Shown here one piece after another: positions 1-7,036 of a stretch of 11,884 bases of DNA (its first letter is position 1; every line of letters starts with the position of its first letter). Under the pieces are notes generated by a model. It searched no databases. It was not told where the DNA came from and saw nothing but the letters and a program-made list of their open reading frames with translations. The translations under genes were made by a program, and so were the position numbers. This DNA is from Planctomycetaceae bacterium (GTDB lineage: Bacteria > Planctomycetota > Planctomycetia > Planctomycetales > Planctomycetaceae), in the NCBI GenBank assembly GCA_003503535.1, contig DOCI01000342.1:13402-25285 (forward strand), written 5' to 3'.

Positions 1-356
1 TCCGGATGCATCGGGCAGGTGTAAATCGTTTTCTGCTCAGACTTTTCTTTGAAAGCCGGATTCCGTTCCAGCGACATGCCACATTTCGGACAATCGCCCG
101 GCTGATCACTTTCGACACCTGCACACATGGGACAGATATATTTAGCTGTTGAACTTGAAGAATTTCGATTGGAACCGAGTTCCACAACCTGCTGATCGCC
201 GCCACAACAACTATGCCCGGTTGACTCATCCTCAGCCCCGCTGACAAATTTCTGCTGACAATGCGGACTGCAGAAGTAATAGGTTTTGCCATCTTTTTCG
301 GCGGTCAGATTCGTACTTTCATCAACCGTCATGCCACAAATGGGATCGATCGCCAT
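1..356 (-). CDS. Heavy-metal-translocating P1B-type ATPase, N-terminal fragment with YHS and tandem HMBD modules
   Basis: Only the first 118 codons lie in the window; the gene continues past position 1. The reading begins MAIDPICGMTVD, the signature of a YHS (TRASH-like) metal-binding module: C7, then a second pair C29/C33 in YFCSPHC. A Cys/His-rich linker (HSCCGGD, residues 48-54) follows. Next comes an HMBD-type module at about 73-97 (YICPMC then CPKCGMSLE), and a second HMBD begins at Y112 with YTCPMHP just before the window edge. This order is typical of the cytosolic N-terminus of copper/silver-exporting P1B-type ATPases of the CopA/CopB/SilP kind, which hydrolyse ATP to pump metal out across the inner membrane. 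The ATPase core itself is not visible, so the assignment rests on the N-terminal modules. The ATG at 356 is preceded by GGAAAGG about 7 bases upstream, and no earlier in-frame ATG exists before a stop. A separate metal-binding protein is the less likely alternative. Confidence 0.8.
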   Translation of the reverse strand, partial: MAIDPICGMTVDESTNLTAEKDGKTYYFCSPHCQQKFVSGAEDESTGHSCCGGDQQVVELGSNRNSSSSTAKYICPMCAGVESDQPGDCPKCGMSLERNPAFKEKSEQKTIYTCPMHP

Positions 357-465
357 TTCGATGCCTTTCCACTTCGTCTGATTCTTACTCGTTTTTAATC
401 ATTGTTTCTACTTCCATCATAGATTGAACGGCACGCGAGTAAACAACAGGAGAGAGGTATCGTGT

Positions 466-510
466 CTGACAAAACGAAAACGGCACCCAGTTCAAGTAAC
501 TGGATGCCGT
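466..510 (-). terminator. Intrinsic terminator of the secreted-protein gene
   Basis: Positions 480-492 and 498-510 form a 13-position stem with a single mismatch (486/504) around a 5-base loop at 493-497. Read on the minus strand, the stem is followed at once by TTTTCGTTTTG (479 down to 469). It sits 32-62 bases beyond the stop codon at 542 and upstream of the ATPase start at 356, so it should insulate the two minus-strand genes. Confidence 0.85.
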
Positions 511-541
511 ATTAAGAGAGCCTTCTATGCGAGTTGATCGC

Positions 542-1546
542 TTACAGATCCAGATCGATTTTCCATTGCGAGGCTTTGTCGGTGGAATGCATCCAGCCGT
601 CGTTGGAATCGACGGACAGTCCTTTGCTGCGGTGTTCATTATTCATCAGCAGGAACGGCTGGTTCGTGCGGATATAAGGGTCCTTTTTGGCACTGCCATT
701 GCGGACTTTGATGATCTCCCACTTGGAAGCAGGATGATTCGAATTGTTTGTGTAATAGATGTTATCGTAGGCTCCATGATGCATATAGAGCTGACTTTTG
801 TTGTAGGCAGAAGTTGGATTCACGGTGATGTAAACAATATCACCATTCTTAATAGGACCTGATCCACCGTTGACACGACGAATGTAGTGGATAACACCGG
901 CATTGGATTTGTGCATAGCAACGGCATCGCCAAAAGTACCATGTTTGTAAGGCTTGGAAATATACTCGTCTCCTGACTTCAGATATAAAGCGGTACCATC
1001 ATCAATCACCGCATCGACGCGGGGAGCTTCATAACCTCCATCAGAAAGAATCAGGTCATCGTGAGCAGTCAACAATTTGGGCACATTGACTTTGATGAAT
1101 CCAGTCTGCTTGCGTATGGTTAAGTAATAGACAGACTGATCTCCAGTGACTCCGAACTCTTCCGTATGCCCCGGTGGAATTCTCGATTCACCAGCTTCAA
1201 TAAATGGACTCCAGTCGTACTTTTCTTTCAGAAAACTGGTATCGACGTTTCGGGTTCTGCCTCCCAGGTCGATTTCGCTTTTCGATCCAACTTCGATACC
1301 TTCAAAACCGGCGTTAGCTTCCTTTGAGTAGCGGGCATGGGCTTCAATTTCCCGATCCGCAGTCACCCCCGAATCACTCTCCACGACATTCTTTTTCTCG
1401 AAAGCCACGGTCACCCACAATGGTTGCGAACCGGCATTGGTCACTTTAATCACTTTCTGTGCCATAGCTGACTGTTCGCTGCCAGTTGTGAGCAGGCAGA
1501 TCAGCCCGGTCAGTATCGCTCCTCCGAATTTGATTCTGTAATTCAT
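542..1546 (-). CDS. Secreted protein of unknown function with a possible beta-trefoil-like C-terminal region
   Basis: The 334-residue product has a typical Sec signal peptide: basic start (MNYRIK), hydrophobic core at about 8-20, and a likely cleavage after AMA at residue 29. Residues 30-160 form a region rich in beta-strand-like segments that I do not recognise. Residues about 185-334 contain spaced segments resembling ricin/fascin-type beta-trefoil units: ALYLKSGDEYIS, SQLYMHHGAYDNIYYT, and two matching unit ends, ASKWEII (273-279) and ASQWKID (325-331). Trefoil domains usually bind carbohydrate or other proteins, but this fold is inferred from pattern only. The ATG at 1546 has a GAGGGG Shine-Dalgarno about 9-10 bases upstream. 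The gene lies 191 bp downstream of the kinase gene on the same strand and ends at a strong terminator. It could be an envelope or surface-binding protein; no enzyme motif is visible. Confidence 0.75.
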   Translation of the reverse strand: MNYRIKFGGAILTGLICLLTTGSEQSAMAQKVIKVTNAGSQPLWVTVAFEKKNVVESDSGVTADREIEAHARYSKEANAGFEGIEVGSKSEIDLGGRTRNVDTSFLKEKYDWSPFIEAGESRIPPGHTEEFGVTGDQSVYYLTIRKQTGFIKVNVPKLLTAHDDLILSDGGYEAPRVDAVIDDGTALYLKSGDEYISKPYKHGTFGDAVAMHKSNAGVIHYIRRVNGGSGPIKNGDIVYITVNPTSAYNKSQLYMHHGAYDNIYYTNNSNHPASKWEIIKVRNGSAKKDPYIRTNQPFLLMNNEHRSKGLSVDSNDGWMHSTDKASQWKIDLDL

Positions 1547-1581
1547 CTTCAGTATCCCCTCGTCCTAATGCTTGAAAATCC

Positions 1582-1602
1582 ATCAGAGTCAATCACTCTG
1601 AT
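1582..1602 (-). repeat. Perfect 8-bp inverted repeat upstream of the secreted-protein gene
   Basis: ATCAGAGT (1582-1589) pairs with ACTCTGAT (1595-1602) around a 5-base loop. On the minus strand the hairpin is followed by GGATTTTC, only a weak T-tract, so it could be a weak terminator for the kinase operon, a leader hairpin of the secreted-protein mRNA (36 bases before its ATG) or an operator. Confidence 0.5.
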
Positions 1603-1616
1603 TCAAAGTTAGTATT

Positions 1617-1640
1617 CACTGCCTGCATGTTGTGGCAGTG
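1617..1640 (-). repeat. Perfect 7-bp inverted repeat between kinase and secreted-protein genes
   Basis: CACTGCC (1617-1623) and GGCAGTG (1634-1640) flank a 10-base spacer. No T-tract follows on either strand, so a terminator is unlikely. A regulatory site or leader structure is possible. It lies 14 bases from the 1582-1602 repeat. Confidence 0.45.
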
Positions 1641-1737
1641 TTCCATTCATCAGGCTTTACGGGGAGGAGTAGAGCAAACTGCGCAGACATTTTGAAAAAC
1701 AGAAAGAATTTTGTGTGCCGGAAAACAGCTGACGCAT

Positions 1738-4059
1738 TTACTCGCGGGAAACAGCCAGCCAGGCCTCGATTTCATCCCGTTTTTTTCGAGCTTCTTTTGC
1801 GTTTTCTATTTGTCCCATCAGCTGATAAACGCTTCGCAGACCATCATAGGCGACGGCCATGCCATCTTTCAGGACCCGATCTTCCGGATCCAGAATCATC
1901 GCCTGTTCCAGACGCTCCTGCATTTTCTGAAAACTGGCTAACGCCTCAGGGAAATTCTTCAATTGTCTCCAGTGGTTCGCCATGCGTTCGTGGCACCAGG
2001 AAAAATTATCGTGGGTTGTCGCCGTGACGGGATATCGAATCGCATATTCTTCTGCGACTTCCAGTGCTTTCTGGAACTGTTCATAAGCCACATCATTTTT
2101 TTTGGAATCATGTGCAGCGTCACCGGCTGCGATGTATGAACTCAATAAAATATTATAGAAAGACTCTCTGGCATCTTTTGACTCCTTAAGCATCTCCAGC
2201 AGGACAATGGCTTCCTGAACCGATTCAAAAGCTTCGTCGCGCCTGCCTAAATCGTCGATGGCCTGCGCATACCCCTTAATCGTTCGGGCCAGTTCAAATT
2301 GAATCTCCTGATTGTCAGGATCATCCTGTAACAACTGGCGACAGATTGTTGTTCCCTGAATCAGATAAGGCAGTGCTTTGGCGGGTTCTCGCTGATGGGG
2401 ATGAGCTTCGTCGATCCAGTGTTCGTTCTGCAGGTAGTCTGCCAGAATTCTCAAAGCTCGTGCCTGATCTTCCAGGAGACTTTGATCGGCCGAACTTCCG
2501 TCAGGAGATAGGGCTTCGAAAATTTCTACTGCTCGCAGCATATTGGCTTTCGCTTTGAGGGAGGCATTCCCACCGCCAGAATCTCCATATTCGAAATACA
2601 GGACCCCCATATCTATAAACACATTAGCTATGTTACGGTCGATGCGAGTGGAATAGTCAGCGGCCCTTGTGATGTTTTCCAGATCCTGCAAAGTCACCTT
2701 CAGTAAATCACGTCGAATTTTGGAAGCCCCTGGAACCTGATACAGTTTCCTCTGAACGGTCTCAATGATTGTTTCCAGTGAGGTCAGGGCAATCCGTGTC
2801 CCTTCATCGGCTCGCTCGGCCCGCTGGTTCGCCAGGATGGCAAAGTATGTTGAAACAGCCGTTCCTACCAGCAGGCTGGCGACGACACTCACCATCATCC
2901 CGGCCAGGGCAGGCTTTCGGACACACCAGCGCCAGAGTTTAACGGGAGCAGAAACAGGGCGAGCGAGAATCGGCTGTCCATCCAGATAACGCTTCAACTC
3001 CAACTTCACATCTTCAGCAGATTGATAGCGAGAAGCTGGATTTTTATCGAGGCACTTCAGGCAGATCGTTTCGAGATCGCGGCTCACATCAGGGTTCAAA
3101 ATCCGAGGAGAAATCGGCGTTTCCTCAATGACTTGCATAATGGTTTTGACGGCATTGTCCGATTGAAAGGGAGGGCGTCCCGTTAATGTTGCATATAACA
3201 AAGCCCCAATCGAATACACATCCGAGAGTGGACTAATTTCATTGACCTGTCCACGCGCCTGCTCGGGAGACATAAAGCTCGGAGTGCCTATCACCTGACC
3301 TGTTTTTGTCAGTTGATCATCCTGATTCACTTGCTTTGCCAAGCCAAAGTCAGTCACATGCGGGTCGCCATTTTGATCGACGAGAATATTCCCCGGCTTC
3401 AAATCGCGATGCACAATTCCTTCCTCATGTGCGTAAGCAATGGCCGCTGAAATCTTTCGAATCATTTCTGCTGCCTCACGCTCCGGGAGGGGTCCGTTCT
3501 GCAATAACTCTTTCAAACTGGTGCCGGAAATATAACCCATCGAAAAGTAGTGCTGACCGTCACTGACTCCAACATCAAACACGGGAATAATGTATTGATG
3601 GGTCAACTTCGCCGCGGCCTGAGCTTCGATTTGAAATCGTTGAATTTCTTCCGCATCGGCCTGCTGACCATAGAGCATCATCTTAAGAGCGACGGTTCGG
3701 TCGGCATTAATCTGGCGAGCCAGATACACAATCCCCATTCCGCCATGGGCGATGATCGATTCAATTTCATAGCCTTCAACAGCAGGCATAAACTCAGTAT
3801 TCGCCATTCGCTTCAGGCCGTTCTCGGCGATTGCAGCCGCGATTCGATCTGCGATGCGGGTTTCCCACTGAGGATGCGAGGTGTCATGATCAAGATTCAA
3901 GACGGTTTTAATCGTTTCGGTTTGTGCAGATAACTTTTCCATACGAGACTGGCAAGCCTCACAATCGGACAGATGAGGTTCCAGTTCCTGCAGGTCACTG
4001 GAGCTGATCGTTCCCTGAAGCACCTCGATCAGCAAATTGTCATCCGGGCAGTGTGACAT
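1738..4059 (-). CDS. Transmembrane Ser/Thr protein kinase with N-terminal anti-sigma-like zinc finger and C-terminal TPR-like repeats
   Basis: The 773-residue product has four visible parts. (1) Residues 1-45 hold an anti-sigma-type zinc finger: H29-x3-C33-x2-C36 (HLSDCEAC), with H3/C4 as possible additional ligand. (2) Residues 97-358 form a complete Hanks-type kinase domain: AHGGMGIVY at 104-112, VALK with K126, HRDLKPGN with catalytic D219, DFG with D237, and SPEQARG. The first glycine of the P-loop is alanine (A104), which is tolerable. (3) A transmembrane helix lies at about 383-411. (4) Residues 480-765 are alpha-helical with TPR-like hairpins (about 591-624, 640-672, 686-725 and 734-764), presumably outside the cytoplasm. 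Such proteins phosphorylate Ser/Thr of partners in response to signals. The ECF sigma gene 57 bp upstream is the obvious partner and is probably co-transcribed. The ATG at 4059 has only a weak SD (GTGAGA), consistent with translation in an operon. Confidence 0.93.
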   Translation of the reverse strand: MSHCPDDNLLIEVLQGTISSSDLQELEPHLSDCEACQSRMEKLSAQTETIKTVLNLDHDTSHPQWETRIADRIAAAIAENGLKRMANTEFMPAVEGYEIESIIAHGGMGIVYLARQINADRTVALKMMLYGQQADAEEIQRFQIEAQAAAKLTHQYIIPVFDVGVSDGQHYFSMGYISGTSLKELLQNGPLPEREAAEMIRKISAAIAYAHEEGIVHRDLKPGNILVDQNGDPHVTDFGLAKQVNQDDQLTKTGQVIGTPSFMSPEQARGQVNEISPLSDVYSIGALLYATLTGRPPFQSDNAVKTIMQVIEETPISPRILNPDVSRDLETICLKCLDKNPASRYQSAEDVKLELKRYLDGQPILARPVSAPVKLWRWCVRKPALAGMMVSVVASLLVGTAVSTYFAILANQRAERADEGTRIALTSLETIIETVQRKLYQVPGASKIRRDLLKVTLQDLENITRAADYSTRIDRNIANVFIDMGVLYFEYGDSGGGNASLKAKANMLRAVEIFEALSPDGSSADQSLLEDQARALRILADYLQNEHWIDEAHPHQREPAKALPYLIQGTTICRQLLQDDPDNQEIQFELARTIKGYAQAIDDLGRRDEAFESVQEAIVLLEMLKESKDARESFYNILLSSYIAAGDAAHDSKKNDVAYEQFQKALEVAEEYAIRYPVTATTHDNFSWCHERMANHWRQLKNFPEALASFQKMQERLEQAMILDPEDRVLKDGMAVAYDGLRSVYQLMGQIENAKEARKKRDEIEAWLAVSRE

Positions 4060-4116
4060 TTGTCTGAAATTTTCTCACGAAAGAAGATTGGATATTGAGA
4101 CTGAAAGTGAAGTCGA

Positions 4117-4743
4117 TCAGGAATTGAGTCGGAATATCTGCTCACTGCTATCCTGAAGTTTCTCGACTTCAGCAGCAATCATCTTCTGCACCTGATAGCG
4201 ACTCGAATAAACCGTTGGCACCAGCATGCCAAGTTCCTCGGCGACTTCCTGTCCCGACTTTTGTTCGATGGAAATCTGTTCCCACGCTTTCCAACGCTGA
4301 GGCTCGATTCGCTGTTTCACTCTTTGCTTGGCAATCTCGAGGATTTCCAGATCGAACTCATCACACAATCGAGTTGTCAGATCCGCCTGTGCGACCGCAG
4401 AATCCAACTGATCCAGTTCGGCCTGAATTTCAGACGATCGTTTCTCTGCACGAAGTTCCCGAAAGAAATCGGTAATTGCATTTTCCGTAATGCGTCGGAG
4501 CCAGCCTCGAAATGTGAGATTTGATTGATACTCGAAGCTGCCCATTTGCCGAGCCAGTTTGATCAGAACATTTTGCGTCACATCCTCCGCATCAGCCGGC
4601 TGCAACTTCCGATTCAGACACCACTCATAAATCCGACGCCCGTAACGATTCACAAACGCATTCCACGCCTCAGGATCGCGATCATTCTCACGAATCCTCA
4701 GTAACAGGCTGACATGAGTTTGGGAGGCAGAAACGTCGGACAT
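4117..4743 (-). CDS. ECF-type RNA polymerase sigma factor (planctomycete kinase-linked type)
   Basis: The 208-residue protein reads as an ECF sigma factor with region 2 and region 4 only. Region 2 spans about 10-95: LLLRIRENDRDPEAWNAFV, then IYEWCLNRKLQPADAEDVTQ, with the canonical DAEDVTQ at 51-57 contacting core polymerase, and FRGWLRRITENAITDF for -10 recognition. Region 4 (about 160-196) has a helix-turn-helix, SGQEVAEELGMLVPTVYSSR, for -35 contact. The linker of about 60 residues between them is long for an ECF factor. Planctomycetes are known for many ECF factors encoded beside Ser/Thr kinases. No classical one-helix anti-sigma gene is adjacent; the downstream kinase instead carries an anti-sigma-like zinc finger, suggesting it is the regulator. 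The ATG at 4743 is preceded by GCGAAG, a weak SD. The target promoters cannot be told from this window. Confidence 0.93.
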   Translation of the reverse strand: MSDVSASQTHVSLLLRIRENDRDPEAWNAFVNRYGRRIYEWCLNRKLQPADAEDVTQNVLIKLARQMGSFEYQSNLTFRGWLRRITENAITDFFRELRAEKRSSEIQAELDQLDSAVAQADLTTRLCDEFDLEILEIAKQRVKQRIEPQRWKAWEQISIEQKSGQEVAEELGMLVPTVYSSRYQVQKMIAAEVEKLQDSSEQIFRLNS

Positions 4744-4927
4744 AAAAATTCTTCGCTGAGAAACTTTCAGATAAGAAGTTCACAATATCAAATTGTACAG
4801 TGATAATTTATAGTACCCTGACAAGGCCTCTTATTGCCAGTTGAAATGCAGTCAATAAATCTTGATTTTCTGGATCATGTTTCCATCCTTATCCCAATAA
4901 ATTGCGGATCTCCGAAAGGTATTTGCT
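4744..4927. promoter_or_regulatory. Divergent intergenic region, presumed promoters for the sigma-kinase operon and the rightward genes
   Basis: This 184-base AT-rich stretch separates two genes reading away from each other, so it must hold both start regions unless transcription comes from further away. On the minus strand TTGTCA (4824-4819) and TATAAA (4813-4808) look like promoter hexamers, but their spacing does not make one standard promoter. Short inverted repeats lie at 4756-4770 and 4782-4796. None is strong enough to place a start site. Confidence 0.3.
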
Positions 4928-5320
4928 TTGAATCCCGATTCAGAACTTGATTCGAATTTCGCTCCAACTTCCTCGGTAAATCGAGGGAAAGATACTCGAT
5001 TTGCTTATGGGTGTCTGGCCGTTTACTCAATGATGACAACGTTAGCGGTCCCGATTGCATTTGTGATTGGTCATATGGTTAGCACACTGGGTATTTACAA
5101 TAATAGAGCTGAATATCAGCAAACCAGGATCGAGGAATATCTGAACAAAGATCCCGAAGATTATAGACAGCTTGAAGTCGAGCACGCTTCCAATGGCTGG
5201 GCTTATCCTCTAGGAAGTGTTAATTCTCAGGAAGACTATGACCGCCTTTCTCAAGAATTGCATCGTATGTTCGGCGATGAACTTTCCGAGCAGATGATGT
5301 ATGGTGTTGAGATTCAATAA
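4928..5320 (+). CDS. Small membrane protein of unknown function, TTG start
   Basis: I do not recognise this 130-residue protein. It has a polar N-terminus (1-26), one hydrophobic membrane segment at about 28-54 (YGCLAVYSMMTTLAVPIAF and on), and an acidic soluble tail with Tyr- and Glu-rich helices (61-130). TTG at 4928 is the likely start: GAAAGG lies 8 bases upstream and gives the typical beginning MNPDSE. The next methionines (M35/M36) would cut into the membrane segment. The TAA at 5318 is followed by 27 further open, coding-looking codons in the same frame up to TGA at 5402, so the protein may have been shortened. The gene is the first of a rightward series that begins divergently from the sigma factor gene. 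Confidence 0.6.
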   Translation: MNPDSELDSNFAPTSSVNRGKDTRFAYGCLAVYSMMTTLAVPIAFVIGHMVSTLGIYNNRAEYQQTRIEEYLNKDPEDYRQLEVEHASNGWAYPLGSVNSQEDYDRLSQELHRMFGDELSEQMMYGVEIQ

Positions 5321-5418
5321 TTTTCGAGAAGTTATGATTCCATCCCTGAATACTCAGGTCCGAAGATTCAGCTTACGAATGACAGTGATTACTATTTTGA
5401 TTGACCGAGACCTGTTAA

Positions 5419-5811
5419 ATGAACATTGCTCTTCAACTCACTCTCATTTATTGGGCAATCTCACTTAGTCTCCAGATTACTATCGTAATTTGGGGTAAAC
5501 TCCATGGTCGCTGGCTCATTAAGAAACTGGGAGAGATAATGAGTGAAATTCGTGGTGAGCTGGTCGAGTATCGAATTCCATTCATTTTAACTCCTGAAGA
5601 ACAAGAAGAATTAGACGACATCGTTGAGGAAGCTGGCGATAGCTCGCTGAACAGGATGCTCTCTCTGCTATGGGCCTTAGTTCATCTTCCCGGATTGATC
5701 TTTATCCGTATCCCCGAAGAAGGAGGAACGATCAATCCATATGGTGTTGTGATTGGAGCCTATGTTGTATTGATTGGGCTGATCTGGATCATTTATGGAA
5801 TCACTGCATGA
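5419..5811 (+). CDS. Small multi-pass membrane protein of unknown function
   Basis: This 130-residue protein is not recognised. Hydrophobic segments lie at about 4-26, 80-97 and 107-128. Between the first two is a charged cytosolic-looking region (residues 27-79) ending in an acidic stretch around EEQEELDDIVEEAGD. The ATG at 5419 follows GAGACC and has no strong Shine-Dalgarno. It lies 98 bases after the preceding small membrane protein gene on the same strand; the two are not similar in sequence despite identical length, but may be a functional pair. A role as a membrane subunit or holin-like protein cannot be supported. Confidence 0.6.
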   Translation: MNIALQLTLIYWAISLSLQITIVIWGKLHGRWLIKKLGEIMSEIRGELVEYRIPFILTPEEQEELDDIVEEAGDSSLNRMLSLLWALVHLPGLIFIRIPEEGGTINPYGVVIGAYVVLIGLIWIIYGITA

Positions 5812-5906
5812 ACACAGGGGTCTCAATCAGCCTGAATCCCTTCTCGATTAAATCACATTACTATTGTGAACTACTATTTCGTCACACCTACCTTTGAAAT
5901 CTCACC

Positions 5907-6581
5907 ATGCAATTTATTCCATTCGTATTCATCATCCTGTTTTGCATCACAAACACGATTTTAGCACAATCACCTGAAGTGAAAGTTGAATTGGATACAG
6001 CTGAAGTGCCTCATTTGCATCAGTGGGGCGAGCAGGCTCAAGAGTTGATTTTGAAGTGGCATCCCCGTCTGAGCAATCTGCTTCCCACAAAAGGCTTTGA
6101 GCCTCCACGGTCAATTGTGCTGAAGATCGAAAACACGGAGCGAGGAATTGCTGCCACTACGGGTGCGAAAATTACTGTATCCTCACACTGGATAGAAAAG
6201 CATCCCCAAGATTTTGGTTTGGTTTTGCATGAACTGGTGCATGTGATTCAAACCTATCCCTCGGTAGATCCGTGGGGGCTGACCGAAGGCATTGCCGATT
6301 ATCTTCGCTGGGGCATTCACGAAGGTCAGGCGCAAGCCAAATTTCCGATTCCTCAGGAAGCTGGGGGATACAGGAAAGGCTATCAGGCTGCAGCTGGATT
6401 TTTGTTGTGGATCGAATCCGATATCGATCCGGGACTCGTCAAAAAGCTGAATACTGCGATGCGAAAGGGGAAGTATCAGGAATCGATATTTGAAGCGGAA
6501 TCGGGTAAGACATTGGATGAGTTGTGGAAGGGTTATCGAAATAGCAGGACGGATATCAATATGATAGATAGTGAAATGTAA
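5907..6581 (+). CDS. Secreted BSP-family (plant/bacterial basic secretory protein) metallopeptidase-like protein
   Basis: The 224-residue product starts with a clear signal peptide (MQFIPFVFIILFCITNTILA, cleavage near residue 20). The mature part contains the zinc-protease motif HELVH (H108, E109, H112), followed by GLTEGIADYLRW at 125-135, where E127 or D131 would supply the third ligand. The spacing of HExxH, the EGIADY segment and the later GYQAAAGFLLWIE helix (158-170) matches the family called peptidase of plants and bacteria (BSP, PF04450), whose length of about 200-230 residues also fits. The family is thought to act as extracellular peptidases, although activity has been shown for few members. 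The start at 5907 has no obvious Shine-Dalgarno. The gene stands 95 bases after the small membrane protein gene. Confidence 0.82.
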   Translation: MQFIPFVFIILFCITNTILAQSPEVKVELDTAEVPHLHQWGEQAQELILKWHPRLSNLLPTKGFEPPRSIVLKIENTERGIAATTGAKITVSSHWIEKHPQDFGLVLHELVHVIQTYPSVDPWGLTEGIADYLRWGIHEGQAQAKFPIPQEAGGYRKGYQAAAGFLLWIESDIDPGLVKKLNTAMRKGKYQESIFEAESGKTLDELWKGYRNSRTDINMIDSEM

Positions 6582-6636
6582 TGTTGTATTACAGCAATTC
6601 GTTGGAGAAAATGAAGTGTAATGTGGAGAAGTGACC

Positions 6637-6954
6637 ATGATTATTTTTGGATGGACAACAAGAATCAAACCAACGTCAAGACACGGGCAGTTCTTTTGTC
6701 CTCATTGCCAGGTCTCCTCAACTTATGCTGAGTGTCGAAGGAAAACTTACGTCCATATTTTCTTTATTCCAATTTTTCCTATCTCTAATGAGCCACTTGG
6801 AGTGCAGTGTTTCAATTGTAAAAATACCTATGCAGAAGAAGTTGTCATGAATGATCCGCGACACGAAATCTCATCCTGGAAATGTCCTGAATGTAATCGG
6901 AACTGGCCGGGAACGAATATCCGTTGCCCAATTTGCAAAATACGCCCCAATTAA
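6637..6954 (+). CDS. Double zinc-ribbon protein
   Basis: The 105-residue protein begins MIIFGWTTRIK and has two Cys4 zinc-ribbon units: C21/C24 (CPHC) with C58/C61 (CFNC), and C83/C86 (CPEC) with C97/C100 (CPIC). The first half, with its hydrophobic HIFFIPIFPIS stretch between knuckles, resembles a widespread family of small bacterial zinc-ribbon proteins of unknown role, some membrane-associated. The ATG at 6637 is preferred over the GTG at 6631 because GGAGAA (6624-6629) is 7 bases upstream of the ATG. It follows the BSP gene by 55 bases and may share its transcript. Such ribbons mediate protein or nucleic-acid contacts; nothing here selects between them. Confidence 0.78.
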   Translation: MIIFGWTTRIKPTSRHGQFFCPHCQVSSTYAECRRKTYVHIFFIPIFPISNEPLGVQCFNCKNTYAEEVVMNDPRHEISSWKCPECNRNWPGTNIRCPICKIRPN

Positions 6955-7036
6955 TTTTCCAGTTCTTGAATCAGTAAATTTCGCAAATCAAGTCATGATA
7001 GTTCGTTCTAATATTATTATTTGAAAGGCGATACCA

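Noticed and set aside
385..639. 84-codon minus-strand open frame across the terminator and the end of the secreted-protein gene
   Set aside because: It runs through the strong terminator stem and overlaps a real gene in another frame.
4756..4796. Short inverted repeats (4756-4770 and 4782-4796) near the sigma start
   Set aside because: Stems of only 4-5 reliable pairs in AT-rich DNA; such repeats arise often by chance.
6611..6634. Seven-codon ORF (MKCNVEK) with a GGAG before it, just upstream of the zinc-ribbon gene
   Set aside because: Too short, with SD spacing of only 3 bases; probably a by-product of the real Shine-Dalgarno region, so not called a leader peptide.
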